Below are positions 35,276-47,987 of a stretch of 64,000 nt of DNA, piece by piece. The stretch lies in NCBI RefSeq assembly GCF_020360975.1, contig NW_025408672.1:1736001-1800000 (forward strand), given 5' to 3'. The position numbers were made by a program, and so were the translations under genes. Position 1 is the first letter of the stretch; the number at the start of each line of letters is the position of its first letter. A model generated the notes under the pieces. The model was not told the origin of the DNA and ran no database searches. It saw only the letters and a list, made by a program, of their open reading frames with translations. Source of the DNA: Hirsutella rhossiliensis (Eukaryota; Ascomycota; Sordariomycetes; Hypocreales; Ophiocordycipitaceae).

Positions 35276-35900
35276 CGGGCTTCTGAGTCAGTGCAACGTT
35301 GGCTCCTCGGGTTATTGGGGGGAAAAGGAAGAGGCTGAATGTCGACACCCCGGTCCGACGTCGACCGGTTGTGTATAACACGGGGGGGGGAAGTATGGAT
35401 TCTCTAGAGGCGTGAACGGCACCAAGTAAAGTCGGGGACAGCGAATCAAGGATGAATTCAGTGCGGCTGTGGTGTTGAAGAAGAAAACGATGGAGAAATG
35501 CGACCTGGTCGGTGCATATTTAAGGGGCAGTCGTCTGAACAGCCTGCTTGCCCTTCAAGCCGGTATCCGGTCCACTGTTCAGTTGTGATATTCAGACAAA
35601 CGAGACTGCCCAAGGCCTTTCTTCCCAGCGTGCCAGCTTTCTGCAGGAAAACGCCCTTTGAATGGCTCGTGGACGGTCCGCGCTCAACAAGGAGGGGCTT
35701 CAACAGACTGGAACCGGAACAAGGGGCAACGGGCAACGGGCGCGCATCGTCGACGCAGCCAACCAGGGTACAAGGATCGCGCTGTACAAGACCGAGTTCG
35801 CAAGTCGTCTCATCCCGACCGATTCTAACGCCTAGTAACCTTACAGTGCAAAGCCCCAATACCCAGGGAAACCGCGTGCTAAGCGACTTTCAAACGACTT
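35276..35900. other. Intergenic
   Basis: Promoter of the nucleotidyltransferase-like gene and 3' region of rpn11, both transcribed leftwards. Nothing else recognised. Confidence 0.4.
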
Positions 35901-37021
35901 CTATTCCGTGTCCATTTGATCGCCATGGGAGGTCCCGCCGGCGCCTGATGGGCCCTCTTTCTTGGGCATTGTGGCCTCCTTGTCGATCATTTGCCTCGAG
36001 ACGGAAACGATGTTGTCCTCGATGAGTTCCTGGCCCACGTCCTCGAGGTGCTTCTTGGGGTCCAACTTGCCCACGTAGCGGGTTTTGAGTTGTTCCTTTG
36101 TGAGCTCCGTCTCTTCCTTGACACGCTTTTCGTACCCATCGGCAAGGCTGACCAGTCGCTGCAGCCGCTCCTTGTTCTTATCGCCCTCGGATCGGAAGTC
36201 GTCCATCTGCAGCGCTTCGGTCCAAACGTGCTTGTGGAGGTTCATGAGCATATTCTCCTCGAGCGCAGTTTTGCGGTAGTTGATGCCGATCGAGTAGTAG
36301 TGGCGGTTGAGGCCGTGGATCAGAGCTTGGATCGACGGCTTGTTCAGGTGGCCCAGGTTGCTCGTGCTCTGACGGGGCTCTTGACCCATCATCAAGAGCT
36401 GAGGGTTGATGAGTCGGAAGGCGTCGATGACGACCTTGCCCTTGACGGACTGGATGGGATCGACCACGACGGCCACGGCGCGAGGGTTGAGCTGCTCAAA
36501 AGACTGCTGGGTGTTTATATCGACCGAAGACAGCCAGCAGCCGAAGCCCGGATGCGAATGATACCAGCCCACGACGGATTCTGGCCTGCAAGAACACGCA
36601 CCGTCAGCCGCGGACTCTGATTGAGACTGGTCAACGAGTACCTACCTTCCCGTTTGCCGCAGCATGTCCATCATCTTGGTCTGGAAGACAGGGTCGACAG
36701 CCTCGACGCTGACGCCGGTTCCGCTTTGAGGCATGGCGAAGACATCCATGACCTTGACGGTAAAGTCGTCGACAAACTCGCCCAGCATCAGGCCCATGAC
36801 TTCCATGGGAACGCCGGCTCGGCCATGACGCAGCATCTTCAGGAGGGCCAGCGAGGAGATGTAAACCGTCTCGGAGTTATCGATGAGGTTGGTGTTGTCC
36901 TACGAGACGTCAGAGGCGAAGCTCAAAGGTAGTGCGAGGGCGACGCGAAGCTTACCGTGCCATGAGCAGCTCCTCCCAGGCTCATCCCGCTGCCGCCCAA
37001 CAAGCTCCTGAACCGCTCCAT
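35901..37021 (-). CDS. rpn11: 26S proteasome lid subunit Rpn11 (JAMM deubiquitinase)
   Basis: Predicted 334-residue metalloprotease that removes ubiquitin chains from substrates entering the 26S proteasome. The JAMM motif is complete: Glu55 in [11 protein letters not shown], His116 and His118 in [15 protein letters not shown], and Asp129. The length equals that of yeast and other fungal Rpn11. Three exons on the minus strand: introns 36,900-36,955 (56 nt, phase 0) and 36,586-36,645 (60 nt, phase 2), both with good donors and acceptors. The N-terminus (MERF..LLGG) and C-terminus are family-typical. It diverges from rpd3 across about 575 bp. Confidence 0.97.
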
Positions 37022-37596
37022 CGTGCTGGCCTGTGAGCGGTCTGCTTTATGCTTGAAGACGGCTGTACAGGAGAGAGATTTCCTGTGTCAGCTTGCTGTT
37101 GTTGGCGGTGCTATGGGTGCTCAAGTCGTGGATTGGTTCGGCCGGAAGCAACTGAGGAGCTTCTTTCGATGGTTGACGCCAGTCCGGGAGCCTGGCTTGT
37201 ACCTTGTACGTATCCCGTACCGCAAGGGAGGTAAGTAAATGTCACGTGTGTGCTCTCTGCCTTCCGCCGCTTCAGGCCAGTGCTGTGGCTGGTCTGAAGC
37301 AGCGCGCCAATCGGATCCTTTGTGGCTGACGGTTTGGCCGCAGCCTTGCCGCTCCAACTTTAGTCCGCCATCTTTCTTTGTGAAGCCGTGTCGCGCCGCC
37401 TTTCGTGCTGCCTCGCCGCCCGCGCTCTTAGAAACTCTTCCGCCCCTCTGTCGACTCCACGATGCGACCGCTCCTTTGAGCCTCAATCTCTCCTTCAAAA
37501 GGGAATCATCGGTCCTCAGCTATCGACGTCGCAGTTCGACCTCCGCCTCGCCCACCAGCCCAGCTTGATTCAGCCTACAGCCCAGGTTCAGCAGCC
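37022..37596. promoter_or_regulatory. Divergent promoter of rpn11 and rpd3
   Basis: All regulatory DNA for both start codons must lie in or overlap these 575 bp unless it sits inside the genes. The + side is C/T-rich toward the rpd3 start. I could not assign a PACE-type proteasome element with confidence. Confidence 0.5.
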
Positions 37597-39687
37597 ATGG
37601 GCGACTCCAACATGGCCCAGCTGGGCTCCGTGGCCCTCAATGGCACGTCGCCCAAGAAGGTGGCCTACTTTTACGATTCCGATATTGGCAACTACGCCTA
37701 TGTCACCGGCCATCCCATGAAGCCTCACCGCATCCGCCTGGCGCACAGCTTGATCATGCAGTACAACCTCTACCAGAAAATGGAAATCTACGTGCGTCTA
37801 TTCCCTCACGATGCGCACCGGCCTCGCGCGCCCTCGGGCGCAACTAACTGGCCGACAGCGCGCCAAGCCAGCGACCCGTGGAGAAATGACCCAATTCCAC
37901 ACAGACGACTACATCGACTTTCTCCAAAAAGTGACGCCCGACAACATGGACGGCTATATGCGGGAGCAGGGCAAGTACAACGTCGGCGACGACTGTCCCG
38001 TCTTTGACGGCCTCTTTGAATTTTGCGGCATCAGCGCTGGCGGCAGCATGGAGGGCGCCGCCCGCCTAAATCGACAGAAGTGCGACATTGCCGTCAACTG
38101 GGCCGGCGGACTTCATCACGCCAAGAAATGTGAAGCAAGTGGTTTCTGCTACGTGAACGGTGAGCCTTTCGTTGGTCCTGCCGCGAAATTGGCCTGCTAA
38201 CCACCCCGGTAGACATCGTTCTGGGCATCCTCGAGCTTCTTCGATTCATGAAGCGTGTCCTCTATATCGACATCGACGTTCATCACGGTGACGGCGTTGA
38301 AGAGGCCTTCTACACCACCGACCGCGTCATGACGGTCTCGTTTCACAAGTACGGCGAGTACTTTCCTGGGACCGGCGAACTTAGGGACGTTGGCATCGGC
38401 CAGGGCAAGCACTACTCCGTCAACTTTCCCCTCAGGGACGGCATTACGGACGATTCCTACAAGTCCATCTTTGAGCCCGTCATCGAGAACGTCATGAAGT
38501 ACTACCAGCCGGAGGCTGTAGTGCTACAATGCGGAGGAGACAGTCTGTCTGGCGACCGCCTAGGTTGCTTCAACCTCAGCATGGATGGCCATGCCAACTG
38601 CGTCAACTATGTCAAAAGCTTCGGCCTCCCTACCTTGGTCCTCGGCGGCGGCGGCTACACCATGAGAAATGTCGCCCGCACCTGGGCGTTCGAGACCGGT
38701 GTCCTCGTCGGCCAGGACATGGAACGGTCTCTCCCTTACAACGAGTATTACGAAGTGAGTTCCGCGACACTCCCCGACAAGTTTGACTGCCGTGCTGACA
38801 GAGTCTAGTATTATGCGCCCGACTTTGAGCTCAACGTCCGGTCGTCCAACATGGAAAACTCAAACAGCAGGGAGTATCTCGAGAAGATCACTGCCGCCGT
38901 TGTCGACAACCTCCGCCAGACGGGGCCAGCCCCCTCGGTTCAGATGCAAGACGTGCCGCGGAAACCATTTGGTGGCATGACCGACGAGGAAGAGGCCGAA
39001 CTGGACGATCTTGACGAAGACGAGAATAAGGATACTCGGATGACTGAACATCGCTGGGACAAACATGTACAAAACGACGCCGAGTTCGAGGCCAGCGACG
39101 ACGAAGACATGAGCCGCGCAAATGGAGCAACGCGTCTAAAAGCCAACAAGCGAACCTTTACCGATTTCCGTAAGGGAGAAACCGATGTAGAGAGCGATAA
39201 CGCGACGCCTCGCGACGGCAAGAGCAACGACAACGGCAAGGAGCAGGCCGACGAAGACACGCATGATGTGAACGACGATACCATTGAGGATATTGGCGCG
39301 ATGCAAGAAGCCGACAAAGAGTTTGCCAGGGACGAGGAGCTTCCACAGCCAGAGAAGCAACAGGTTGACGAGGATGGCGATGTGGGCATGACCGACTCTG
39401 CCCCTGTCGAGGAAGCCCCCATCAAGAAGGAAGAAGTCGAGCCCGAGACTGCATCAGAGCCCAGACCTGCCGAGAAGCCCGTGGCGGAAGAGCCGGCCGG
39501 GCAGGAGCCTCCCGAGCCGGCTGCTGAGAAAACGCCGGCGCCTGAGCCGAAGCCTGCCGAAGCCGAGCCTGAGAAACCGGCTGAGGCCCCTGAAGCCAAA
39601 GCGGACGAAGCTCCGGTCACTGAGGCTATGGAGGTTGACGAGAAGGACAAGACCAAGGACGAGAAGGAGCCGAGTCCAGCTCGCTGA
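37597..39687 (+). CDS. rpd3: Class I histone deacetylase Rpd3
   Basis: Predicted 638-residue zinc-dependent histone deacetylase, the catalytic subunit of Sin3-type complexes in the nucleus. Catalytic His151-His152 lie in GGLHHAKK; zinc ligands are Asp187 and His189 in [10 protein letters not shown] and Asp275 in CGGDSLSGD; the transition-state Tyr314 is in GGGGYT. Four exons: introns 37,792-37,858, 38,160-38,212 and 38,755-38,808, all short with clear signals. After about residue 390 a long acidic tail follows, rich in Glu/Pro/Ala, as in other filamentous-fungal Rpd3 proteins and unlike the short yeast tail. Confidence 0.96.
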
Positions 39688-40426
39688 CCAGCATTGGCCT
39701 GCAACTAGACACGACCGCGTCGTTTGTCTATTGTCAGCGCGCGGGCTTCTTGTGGAGGCTGCCAGACCAAGCATCTTGTTTGTTCTACTACACACGGAAA
39801 GAATTGGCCAGTGGAGGCGTTCTAGGCGTACTGGATAGCGACTTGATATCCGAGGAGGCATGGGATCGCGGGGAGGCTTGGCTGACGAGGGGCGTTTCCT
39901 GGCCTCACCCCCTGTGTCCGACTGCCTCGGCACGGCGCGTTGTTCTACAAACATCGCCCGATTCTTGTTTTTGCAGAGTTGAAATCATTCACTTCACCAA
40001 TTGTGCTATTGTTGGATGATGCTTGGGTGCCCAGGCCGAATTTCATCCGAAGCGCGAGACTTGCCCCTCTATCTTATCAGTAAATTTATTTAGGCCGTAG
40101 TGGGGCCCAAAGCTCACCGACTTACGATTTGGCAGTACAGGATAGCCTCGTCACCGACCTCTACGCAAGAAGACATATTTTTGAAGAAGAGTCGGACCTC
40201 ACTTTCAATTCTGGCTCGATGCATTTGATGACCCTCAAGCCTTAAAGCACATCATTTGAGAATATATTCTGAGAAATAGGCCAGCTCCACGCACCGTCGT
40301 CGTTCGAGTGTTTATCGACAAACCCGTCGCTAGAGCCGGAACCCTTTCCGAACACCTGCAGCTACCACATCCTGCCTAGGGCGTTTGTGTGAGAGAATCC
40401 TGGAGGGAGATCAGGTGTCAGCCATC
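39688..40426. other. Intergenic
   Basis: 3' region of rpd3 and promoter of RPC34. No gene seen. Confidence 0.4.
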
Positions 40427-41781
40427 ATGGCTACGCCAGCGGGGGGACCCGCGCCCGCGGCAGAGGGCGAATCGGAGGCGGCCAAGCTGGCGGTGTGGAA
40501 GGAGGCGCTGTACGAGCGGTGCAAAGAGGCGTGGCCGGGCAACGACCTATTCTCGCAAGACGACTTGATGCGACTCGATGTCATTCCGAACCGCGACTTG
40601 CTGCTGCTGGCGCGCGTGGTGCAGTCGCTCAGCGATGATAAGCTCTTCATCACGATGCGCGAGGCCTCGGGCCAGGTGCTGTGGAAGTGGCGCGATGCGC
40701 AGGAGGCTCACAAGTAAGTTTGGTCCGATCGTTGAAGGCTCCGGCGTCTATTGCCCTTGCTCTTTTCACCTCTACTCTCCCAGATCCGGTCGGCAGACAC
40801 GGCGTCGGGAATAGAACCGTGACGGGTGGGCGAGCCAGGAAACAAAAGGCCCAGGGCTAACGCGTCCCCAGATACAAGCAATGCGCGACCGACGAACAGG
40901 GCATGGTGTACTCGCTGATCGACGACTCGGGCGGCGACGGCATCTGGAGCCAGACGCTCCAGAAGCGACTCAACATGCACGACTCGGTCCTCAAAAACGC
41001 CCTCAAGCAGCTCCAGGCTAAAGGCCTCATCGCCCCCTTCAAAAACGTCGAGCACCCAAACAAGAAGATGTACATCAAGGCCTCGATCCGGCCCAGCGAC
41101 CGCGCCACCGGCGGGCCCTGGTACACGGACCAGAACCTCGACGAGGCCTTCATCGAGGAGCTGCAGCGCGTCGTCTTTGACTTTATCAAGAGGCAGAGCG
41201 GGTACCTGAGTACGCACGGGGGAGCCGGCGCCGCCGGGGGTGCTGCCAGGACACAGGCCCCCAAAAAGGGCGTCGTCAAGGGCTCCCTCGACAAGGGCAC
41301 GAAGCGCAGCGCCGACGAGATGAACAAACCGGCGCCCCCCAAGGCCGCCCGCGCCTCCGCCTCGGCCACCCCGGCTCCCAGGCGGGAGGCCGCGCTCCTC
41401 CCGCTGCCGGCCGGGTACACGGGGTACCCGACCGTGCGCGACATTGCCCGCCTCCTGTCGTCGAGCGGCATCACCAACAACACCATCCTGTCCGAAGACG
41501 ACGTCAAGAAGCTCGTCGACGTGCTCGTCTGGGATAACCTCGTCGAGCCCGTCAAGGTGGCCGGCAGGCTCAGCTACCGCGTCGCCCGCATCGCCAAGCA
41601 GTCCACCGAGAGCTGGGCCGGCCGCGACGACCCCACGGGCCGGGGCGGCGGACCCGAGCAATACATCAGCCCCCTGACCGAGGCGCCCTGCGGTGGCTGC
41701 CCCGTCTTTGACCTCTGCGAGGAGGGCGGCCCGGTTGGCCCGAGCAACTGCGAGTACTTTAGACGGTGGCTGGAAGCTTGA
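40427..41781 (+). CDS. RPC34: RNA polymerase III subunit Rpc34 (C6)
   Basis: Predicted 398-residue subunit of the Pol III initiation subcomplex (with Rpc82 and Rpc31), which helps open tRNA and 5S rRNA promoters. Tandem winged-helix regions span about 20-170, with the family stretch MVYSLIDDSGGDGIWSQTL. A low-complexity Ala/Lys linker follows (about 185-250), then a third winged helix. Cys369, Cys372, Cys378 and Cys389 form the C-terminal CxxCPVxxxC...C cluster known to bind an iron-sulphur centre in this family. One intron, 40,714-40,871 (GTAAGT, CTAAC, phase 2). It converges with the cyclophilin gene. Confidence 0.93.
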
Positions 41782-42242
41782 GTGAGTTGTGTCTCTGCTC
41801 TGGTAGTCTCTTTAGGGGAAGGGGCTGCGAGGACGGCCGGGCGGCCGGTGAGAATCGGCCAGGGCAGTTGAATTGCCACGTCAAAGCCGCAGGGGTTTAA
41901 TCTTGTGATACCATAGTCTTTTGCATCGGTCCAGGAGTTTGGCAGCGCACGGACATGAATTTTGATAGATGTGGACAGTTGCATGGTGTGCAGGGGTCAT
42001 TGGCAAGCCTGTCTGGGGCTCGTCTCGTATCACATTGGGAACATGTTGGTAGTCCCTACGCTAGACAGCTTTCTCTACATCTAGTCACACGGGTCATCAC
42101 AAGGCATCATGGAGACACTGGTTGTTGGAGAGTGAACTGCCTAGCTATCTAGTACGTCTCGAACCAAACTGTGGACATAGTCCTCGCGGAGTGGGAGTCC
42201 AAATTTTCCCCGTTCAAACCCGAAATACAGACGCCGCGTAGC
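41782..42242. other. Convergent intergenic region
   Basis: 3' untranslated DNA between RPC34 and cyclophilin. Nothing recognised. Confidence 0.4.
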
Positions 42243-43324
42243 TTACTGGGTACCACAGTCGACAATCGTCGCCTTCTTGTTGAACTTGATTGAGCCGCTG
42301 CTGGAGCCAGTGGCCTCAAGAGCCCTGACGACGTCCATCGATTCGTCGTCAGCAACCTCGCCGAAGACGACGTGGCGCCCGTTAAGCCACGACGTGACGA
42401 CGGTGGTGACGAAGAACTGCGAGCCGTTGCTATTTGATGACAGGTTAGTGGTTGAGATGTGAACACGTCCCACCCGCAGAAGCGCTTACGTGTTGGGACC
42501 GGCGTTGGCCATGGACAGCAGGCCGGGGCGCTCGTGGTTCAGCTTGAAGTTCTCGTCGGCAAATTTCTCGCCGTAGATGGACTTGCCACCGGTGCCCTAG
42601 AGACGGGTGAGCAGTGGTACCAGCTACGTCAAGTTGACGGTACATACGTTACCGCGGGTGAAGTCGCCACCCTGAAGCATAAACTCCGGGATGATGCGGT
42701 GGAAGGAGGAGCCCTTGTAGCCGAAGCCCTTCTCGCCAGTGCAGAGGGCCTTGAAGTTGGCAGCAGTCTTGGGAACAACGTCGTCATATAGGTTGAAGTT
42801 GATGCGGCGTTTCTGGACTGTTTGCACGGCTCGTCAGTACGGCAGGCTTGGAAAGGGCGGGGGCGGGGGCGGGGCTTTTTGCGCAAGGAGGGTGGCGGGC
42901 GGCATCATCATCCAAGCACTCGATGGGGACAATCGAGAAGGGTATGATTGTAGTGTACGTTGGAGGTCAACGACACCAATGGCAGACATGGATGTACAAG
43001 CCGACATGTCGACGGGAGTGGTCTTCAGGGCTCACCTTGCACGGGGCCGGTAGGCTTGCCGTTCACAATGGAAGGGCCCTCCCACTCGACCTCGAAGAAG
43101 CTATTAACTGGAGTTAGCGACGGAGAGCTTGTCGGACGGAAGACGAGCAGGGGAATTGCAACAACTCACACTTTGCTGGACATGATTGCGGAAGCTGAGA
43201 AGAGGCGGGCGGCTCGGAATGGGATGGAGGCGGGTGCGTGTTGAAAGAGCGGAAAAGATCTCGTTGCGTGGGAGCAGAGAAGGGTATGGCGGGGGAAGAG
43301 GGGTCGCAGGAGCGTTGATCTCAT
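42243..43324 (-). CDS. Cyclophilin (peptidyl-prolyl isomerase), cytosolic and probable mitochondrial forms
   Basis: Cyclophilin-A-type prolyl isomerase. From the inner ATG (43,183) the protein is 180 residues, starting [13 protein letters not shown]. An upstream in-frame ATG at 43,324 adds 47 residues rich in Arg, Ser, Leu and Phe without acidic residues ([10 protein letters not shown]...ARLFSASAI), a typical mitochondrial presequence, giving 227 residues. A single gene making both forms is established for Neurospora crassa. Core motifs: [15 protein letters not shown] and GSQFFVTT. Five exons on the minus strand: introns 43,101-43,169, 42,818-43,035, 42,597-42,647 and 42,430-42,489. The 218-nt second intron may hide an alternative start or regulation. 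It converges with RPC34. Confidence 0.93.
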
Positions 43325-44839
43325 TTTGAAGGCTGCTGGAGGGGTAAACAGTTAGTGGCGGGACTGCGGGCCAACCAGAAGCCGTCAGAGGGCGCAACAG
43401 CGGGGCGCGGAGGAGGAGGCGCGGGACTGGTCACGTGCTGAGCTGGGAGAGCTCGAGCATCACCGATGAAGCCGGGCCCGCACTCGAGGGCTCATCGCCT
43501 GGGCAACAAGGCGCAGGCGGTGCCAAGGTCCAACCAAGTGGAAATGCCCGCGGCATCGCCAATCGTGGCTTGCGTGCAGCTCGGAACGGCCCCTGCAGCA
43601 GGCGAGACATGTCGGCGTACTGTAGGATGTCCTGGCGGCCAGCTCGCTCACGGGTCAATGGGCAGCTGGCACTTGCAGCCGCACAGCGTGAGGAGAGGTC
43701 GTCTTCTCGGCGGCCAATGGCAGCAAGGGCCCATGCTGAGCGGCCCGGCGAGATGTGGCAGCTCCAGGCCAACGCTGGCGAGCATCCTGCATCCCGACGA
43801 GGTAGCCGGCGACGACCAAAGAGCTCTGCCATGAGCTGCCCTGCCGGCGACTGCGTAGCGCCTGGGCACATAGGAAGGCCTTTTGGGGGAGCTCGACGGC
43901 GTGCAGCCGAAGGGCAAGGGGCGTGCCGCGGGCGGTGGAGGAACGACAACGAGTAGCAAGGGGTAAGCTTACCTGCTAATATAATTGCTTGACAATCGGC
44001 AACGCTCAGAGGAAGCGAGAAAGGATTGTTCTCGTCGAGGGCAAAGTCCACACGTCGCTTGAGTCGGAGCTGGCAGCCTCTGGAAGAGGAAAAAAAGTTT
44101 TGGCTCAATCGCGTCTCGGAGGTTTCTGGCCAATCAAGACACGTCTGGGGTGCCGAGCGTGCTGAGCGGTATAGCCCGTGGCTAACCAGGGAAGCGATTC
44201 ACAAAAAGAAACCACTCCTCATTTACTAATGACTATTCTAATTTAAAAAAAGTCTTCTCGAAGCCGTCGATTCCGATGATCCTCATTCGAAAGCAGAACC
44301 GCAATACGTGCTCGTACAGTACATGTTTCGCGACATCTTTATTGTTTGATCTTGGAACATGCACAGCGGCGCCGCATGACGTGACGAGCGTCTTTGATTG
44401 GCACGCACTCGCTGCTTTGTTGCCCAGTCATCGCTTTCAAAGCTCCGGGTCCCTTTCAGAGTTTAGCAGCCTGCCGCCATCGTTTCGCCACCTTGGCTCT
44501 CGCTGGAGTTGGAGAAATATTGTAGAGCACGGCCCGTAAAGTAGCCTTTCCACGCTTCTAGGGCGCAAAGGTACTTTGGACAGACTCGCCGCCCTTCGAA
44601 ATTACAGTGCAGCCTGCGGCTGACATCACGTGATGCCCGCCTCCCTAAGGAGGTCCAGACCCCTTGTGTCACTGCGCGGCGGCCCGAAAGTCCATCTGGC
44701 CAGCGCATCCAGACGTCCGCCTCGACATTCTCTCGGGCTGGTGGCAGCGCAAGCATCGCTCAGCAACACCAGCAGTTCGGACCTGCATTTCAATTCTGCT
44801 GCCATCGTCTCCCCTCTCCCTCCTGCTAAACCCTTAGAA
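43325..44839. other. 1.5-kb divergent intergenic region
   Basis: Lies between the cyclophilin and epsin genes, which are transcribed away from each other. Frames of 100-225 codons on both strands here (for example 43,431-44,108 minus) are Arg/Pro/Ala-rich and look like chance frames in GC-rich DNA. A short A-rich patch lies near 44,240. Confidence 0.4.
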
Positions 44840-46631
44840 ATGGACCTGAACGACCTCAAGAACACCGTGTCGAACCTGTCCTTGTACGACATCAAGGCCG
44901 GGTTTCGAAAAGCGCAAAATGGTGCCTACTCCTGGCTGCCCCTTCCAGCCTTCTCAATGCTGACGTCCCGTCTAGCCGTCATGAACTACACCGAGATGGA
45001 GGCCAAGGTCCGATTGCACACGCCCAGGGACTGTTCCATGTGTCCAGATGCTGACCCGACTCTCCCAGGTTCGAGAGGCTACAAACAACGAACCTTGGGG
45101 CTCATCCTCCACCCTCATGCAGGAGATTGCCAATGGCACCTTTAGCTAGTACGCCCAACTGCTCGGCCGCATAGACAAGAGCATCGGCGGTTGCTGACTT
45201 TTAAACACCAGCCAAACTCTCAACGAGATCATGCCCATGATATACCGACGCTTCACCGAGAAATCAGCCGAAGAATGGCGCCAGATCTACAAAGCACTGC
45301 AGCTACTCGAATTCCTTGTCAAGCACGGCTCCGAGCGTGTCATCGATGACGCTCGAGGGCATATCACCCTGTTGAAGATGCTGCGGCAATTCCACTTCAT
45401 CGACCAGAACGGGAAAGACCAAGGCATTAACGTGCGGAACAGGGCCAAGGAGTTGGCCGAGCTCTTGGGCGATGTCGACCGTATACGATCCGAACGGAAA
45501 AAGGCCCGCGCCTCAAAGAACAAGTACACGGGTGTTGAGGGTGGCATGGGACTCGGCGGCTTCTCGAGCAGCAGCCGGTTCGGCGGGTTCGGTAATGAGA
45601 GCTCTGGCTACGGCGGGGGCAATGCCTCCTATGGCGGCTACTCTGGCGGCGTCTATGGGGATGGCGGCGGTTTCGGCGGGCAGGCAAGCGACTTCCGGGA
45701 CGCCGGTGGCAGGTCGGATAAGTTCGAAGAGTACGACGAGTTTGACGAGGATGAGAGGCCGGCAGCTTCCTCGTCGAGACCAGCAAGGAGGACGGAGCGG
45801 GCGGGCGTCAAAAAGACAACAGGCGACACGCCCAAGAAGAAGGAGCCTGAAGTGGACCTCTTTTCCTTTGACGAGCCCTCCTCGGCCGCGCCGGCTGCGT
45901 CCAACGGCGCTGGCTTGGAGGACCTGGCTGGGCCCAGCGGCAGCGGTGCCGGCGCTGCCGCTGACGACGACGAGTTTGACGATTTCCAGTCGGCCGCACC
46001 GTCCCAGCAGCCGGCAGCGTCATCGGGTGCATTTGGGCAGCCCTTGTCGCCGCCGCTGACCTCGACGGCGTCGTCCACCGCCCATTTCGCGGCACCGCAG
46101 CCCCTATCGGCACCGCAAAAGGCCGATCTGGGCCAGATGGTCAGCGCGTCGTCCATCTCACCAGCGCCGAGCACCGGGGCCACACCGGGAGCAAACTACT
46201 CGTCCTTTATCGCTCCGCCGCTGCAGGCTCAGCCTCCGAAGCAGACGGGCTTCCAGCCTTCGGGACCCAACTACTTTGGCACCGTCCAGTCCCATGCCCA
46301 GCCCAAGGCCACGCCGCCGGCCTCCTCTATGGCAGGCATGTCAAGCATGGCATCCCCGACTACTGGTCCCACCACCATGGCCAACATGAAGCCTGTTACC
46401 AGCTCCGCCGCCAAACCCGCGGGCGGAGCCGCTGCAGGCGGCGATGCCTTCGGCGCGCTATGGGGCAAAGCCAGCGCCGGCATCAAGAAGACGGCCACGG
46501 CCCCGCCCGGGCCAGCCATGGGTCAGCTGGCCAAGGAGAAGAGCAGCGCTGGTATCTGGGGCGCACCGGCGGCGGCACCGTCACGGCCAAGCAACGGCGG
46601 TGGGTCGGCGTCGGGGGACCTGCTTGGGTGA
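44840..46631 (+). CDS. ENT3: Epsin Ent3-type (ENTH domain, clathrin adaptor)
   Basis: Predicted 537-residue adaptor for clathrin-coated vesicles between trans-Golgi and endosomes. The ENTH domain (about 1-150) begins MDLNDLKNTVSNLSLYDIKAG, then VMNYTEMEAKV and REATNNEPWG, and is closest to the Ent3/epsinR subgroup. Four exons: introns 44,922-44,975, 45,008-45,068 and 45,149-45,211, of phases 1, 0 and 2; a stop codon in the unspliced frame (TAG at 45,147) is removed by the third. A long Gly/Ser/Ala/Pro-rich tail follows, with acidic DLFSFDE and DDEFDDFQ patches suited to clathrin or adaptor ear binding, ending in SGDLLG. Confidence 0.92.
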
Positions 46632-47987
46632 GGTGGGCTTTGCGGGTCCCTCAAGACTTGTGCCCTCAAGACATAATCTGGAAAAGCGATGGCGACAAGG
46701 GATGAAGCAGCCTGCGTCAGAGCACGATTGGGGAGAGCGTGCTTCTTGTTTGGGCTCTAGATAGGCGTACCGGCGTAGCAAACGAAATTGACCTGGGTGC
46801 TGGTCTCGTCAAATGCGGAACTGCGAGCATTCAACACAGTACTCGAAGAACGGGTTGTTGGCCTTGACGTGTTAAAAGGGGCAGCGTGGTTGTTACAGCT
46901 CTTTCTGCCCATCTCCAGCCTGGAGCTGCATAAGGAATTGTTCGTTCTCACACAGACGGCAAAAGACAATTTTAGCAGCCAAAGCCCTTCGTCCTGCTTG
47001 CCGCATACTACCGGACCGCATCGGGAAACACATTGACGGGCATGGCCGTCCAGAAGCGACGAGATCCAATCAAGCGCACTCAACAAGGTCGAAACGCCTC
47101 CGGCCCGCGGCTGGCGGCTGGCAGGGTCCGGGTCGGCGCGCTTACACGCAGTGGCAAGCGCCCAGGCCAAGCCATTGGCTGTGCTACCGTTTTATACGTG
47201 TATCCCGGGACTCGCGGAATGCGTCCAAGTGATTGGCTGGGCCGGCGCTTGCTCACACGGCTTGGACGTCTCATACTATTATCGAAGCCACTGCGGCCGG
47301 GGTGGAGTGGCAAGGCGAGATGCTGAGATTCTCCAGGCGTTGATGGGGCGGTGGGAGATGCTGCCTGCGCCCCAGAGTTGGATGGCTGGCTGGTGATTGG
47401 TTTGCTTGACATGCTGTGCTTGGCGCTTGATGAACGGGGCAACGGGGCTGGAGGAGCTGATCGGATGTCAATATGTCCAAGCCGTGCCAGAGGTTTGGTA
47501 TAAAGAGGCGAACTTGTCGTCCCTCTCCTTGCCTTTCTCTCTCCCATCAAGCAACTCTCCAAGAAACACCACTTACACGCCTTTTCTTTTCCTTTTCTCT
47601 TTTCCTTGGGTTCTCTTTTCCTTTTCCCTTTGTCTCGTCAGTCTGATTTCGGGTCTGGGTATTTCGTCACAACTCTTCCTTTTTCGCTCTGGTTCTACTT
47701 GAAGCCTCCCCATCCAGACATCACCAACCATCCACTCCGCCTCCATCATAGGATCGAGCCTGCTCTCCTCGCACTTTTCTGGCCTCTTAACGTCGTCTTT
47801 TCCGTCTCGCTACCATCCCCTCGACACCAAAGCGGTGGTCGGGCGCCTCTCCCTCGGCAAGATTCCCTCCTCCAGGCCTGCGTCGCCGGCCGTCCTGCCG
47901 TTTCATTGCAAGCACCTGCCTCTCCGCACGGCGCACTGCTCCACGCGACCGCGCCTCTCGCTCGTCACCCCCGTCTCGTGTCTCAGG
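46632..47987. other. Intergenic with long pyrimidine-rich leader
   Basis: 3' region of the epsin gene, then the promoter of the MARVEL gene with a TATAAA at 47,499-47,504 followed by about 480 bases of C/T-rich sequence, typical of leaders of strongly expressed fungal genes. No separate gene seen. Confidence 0.5.

Noticed and set aside
43431..44108. 225-codon minus frame between cyclophilin and epsin
   Set aside because: Competing + frames of similar length overlap it and none has recognisable sequence; likely chance.
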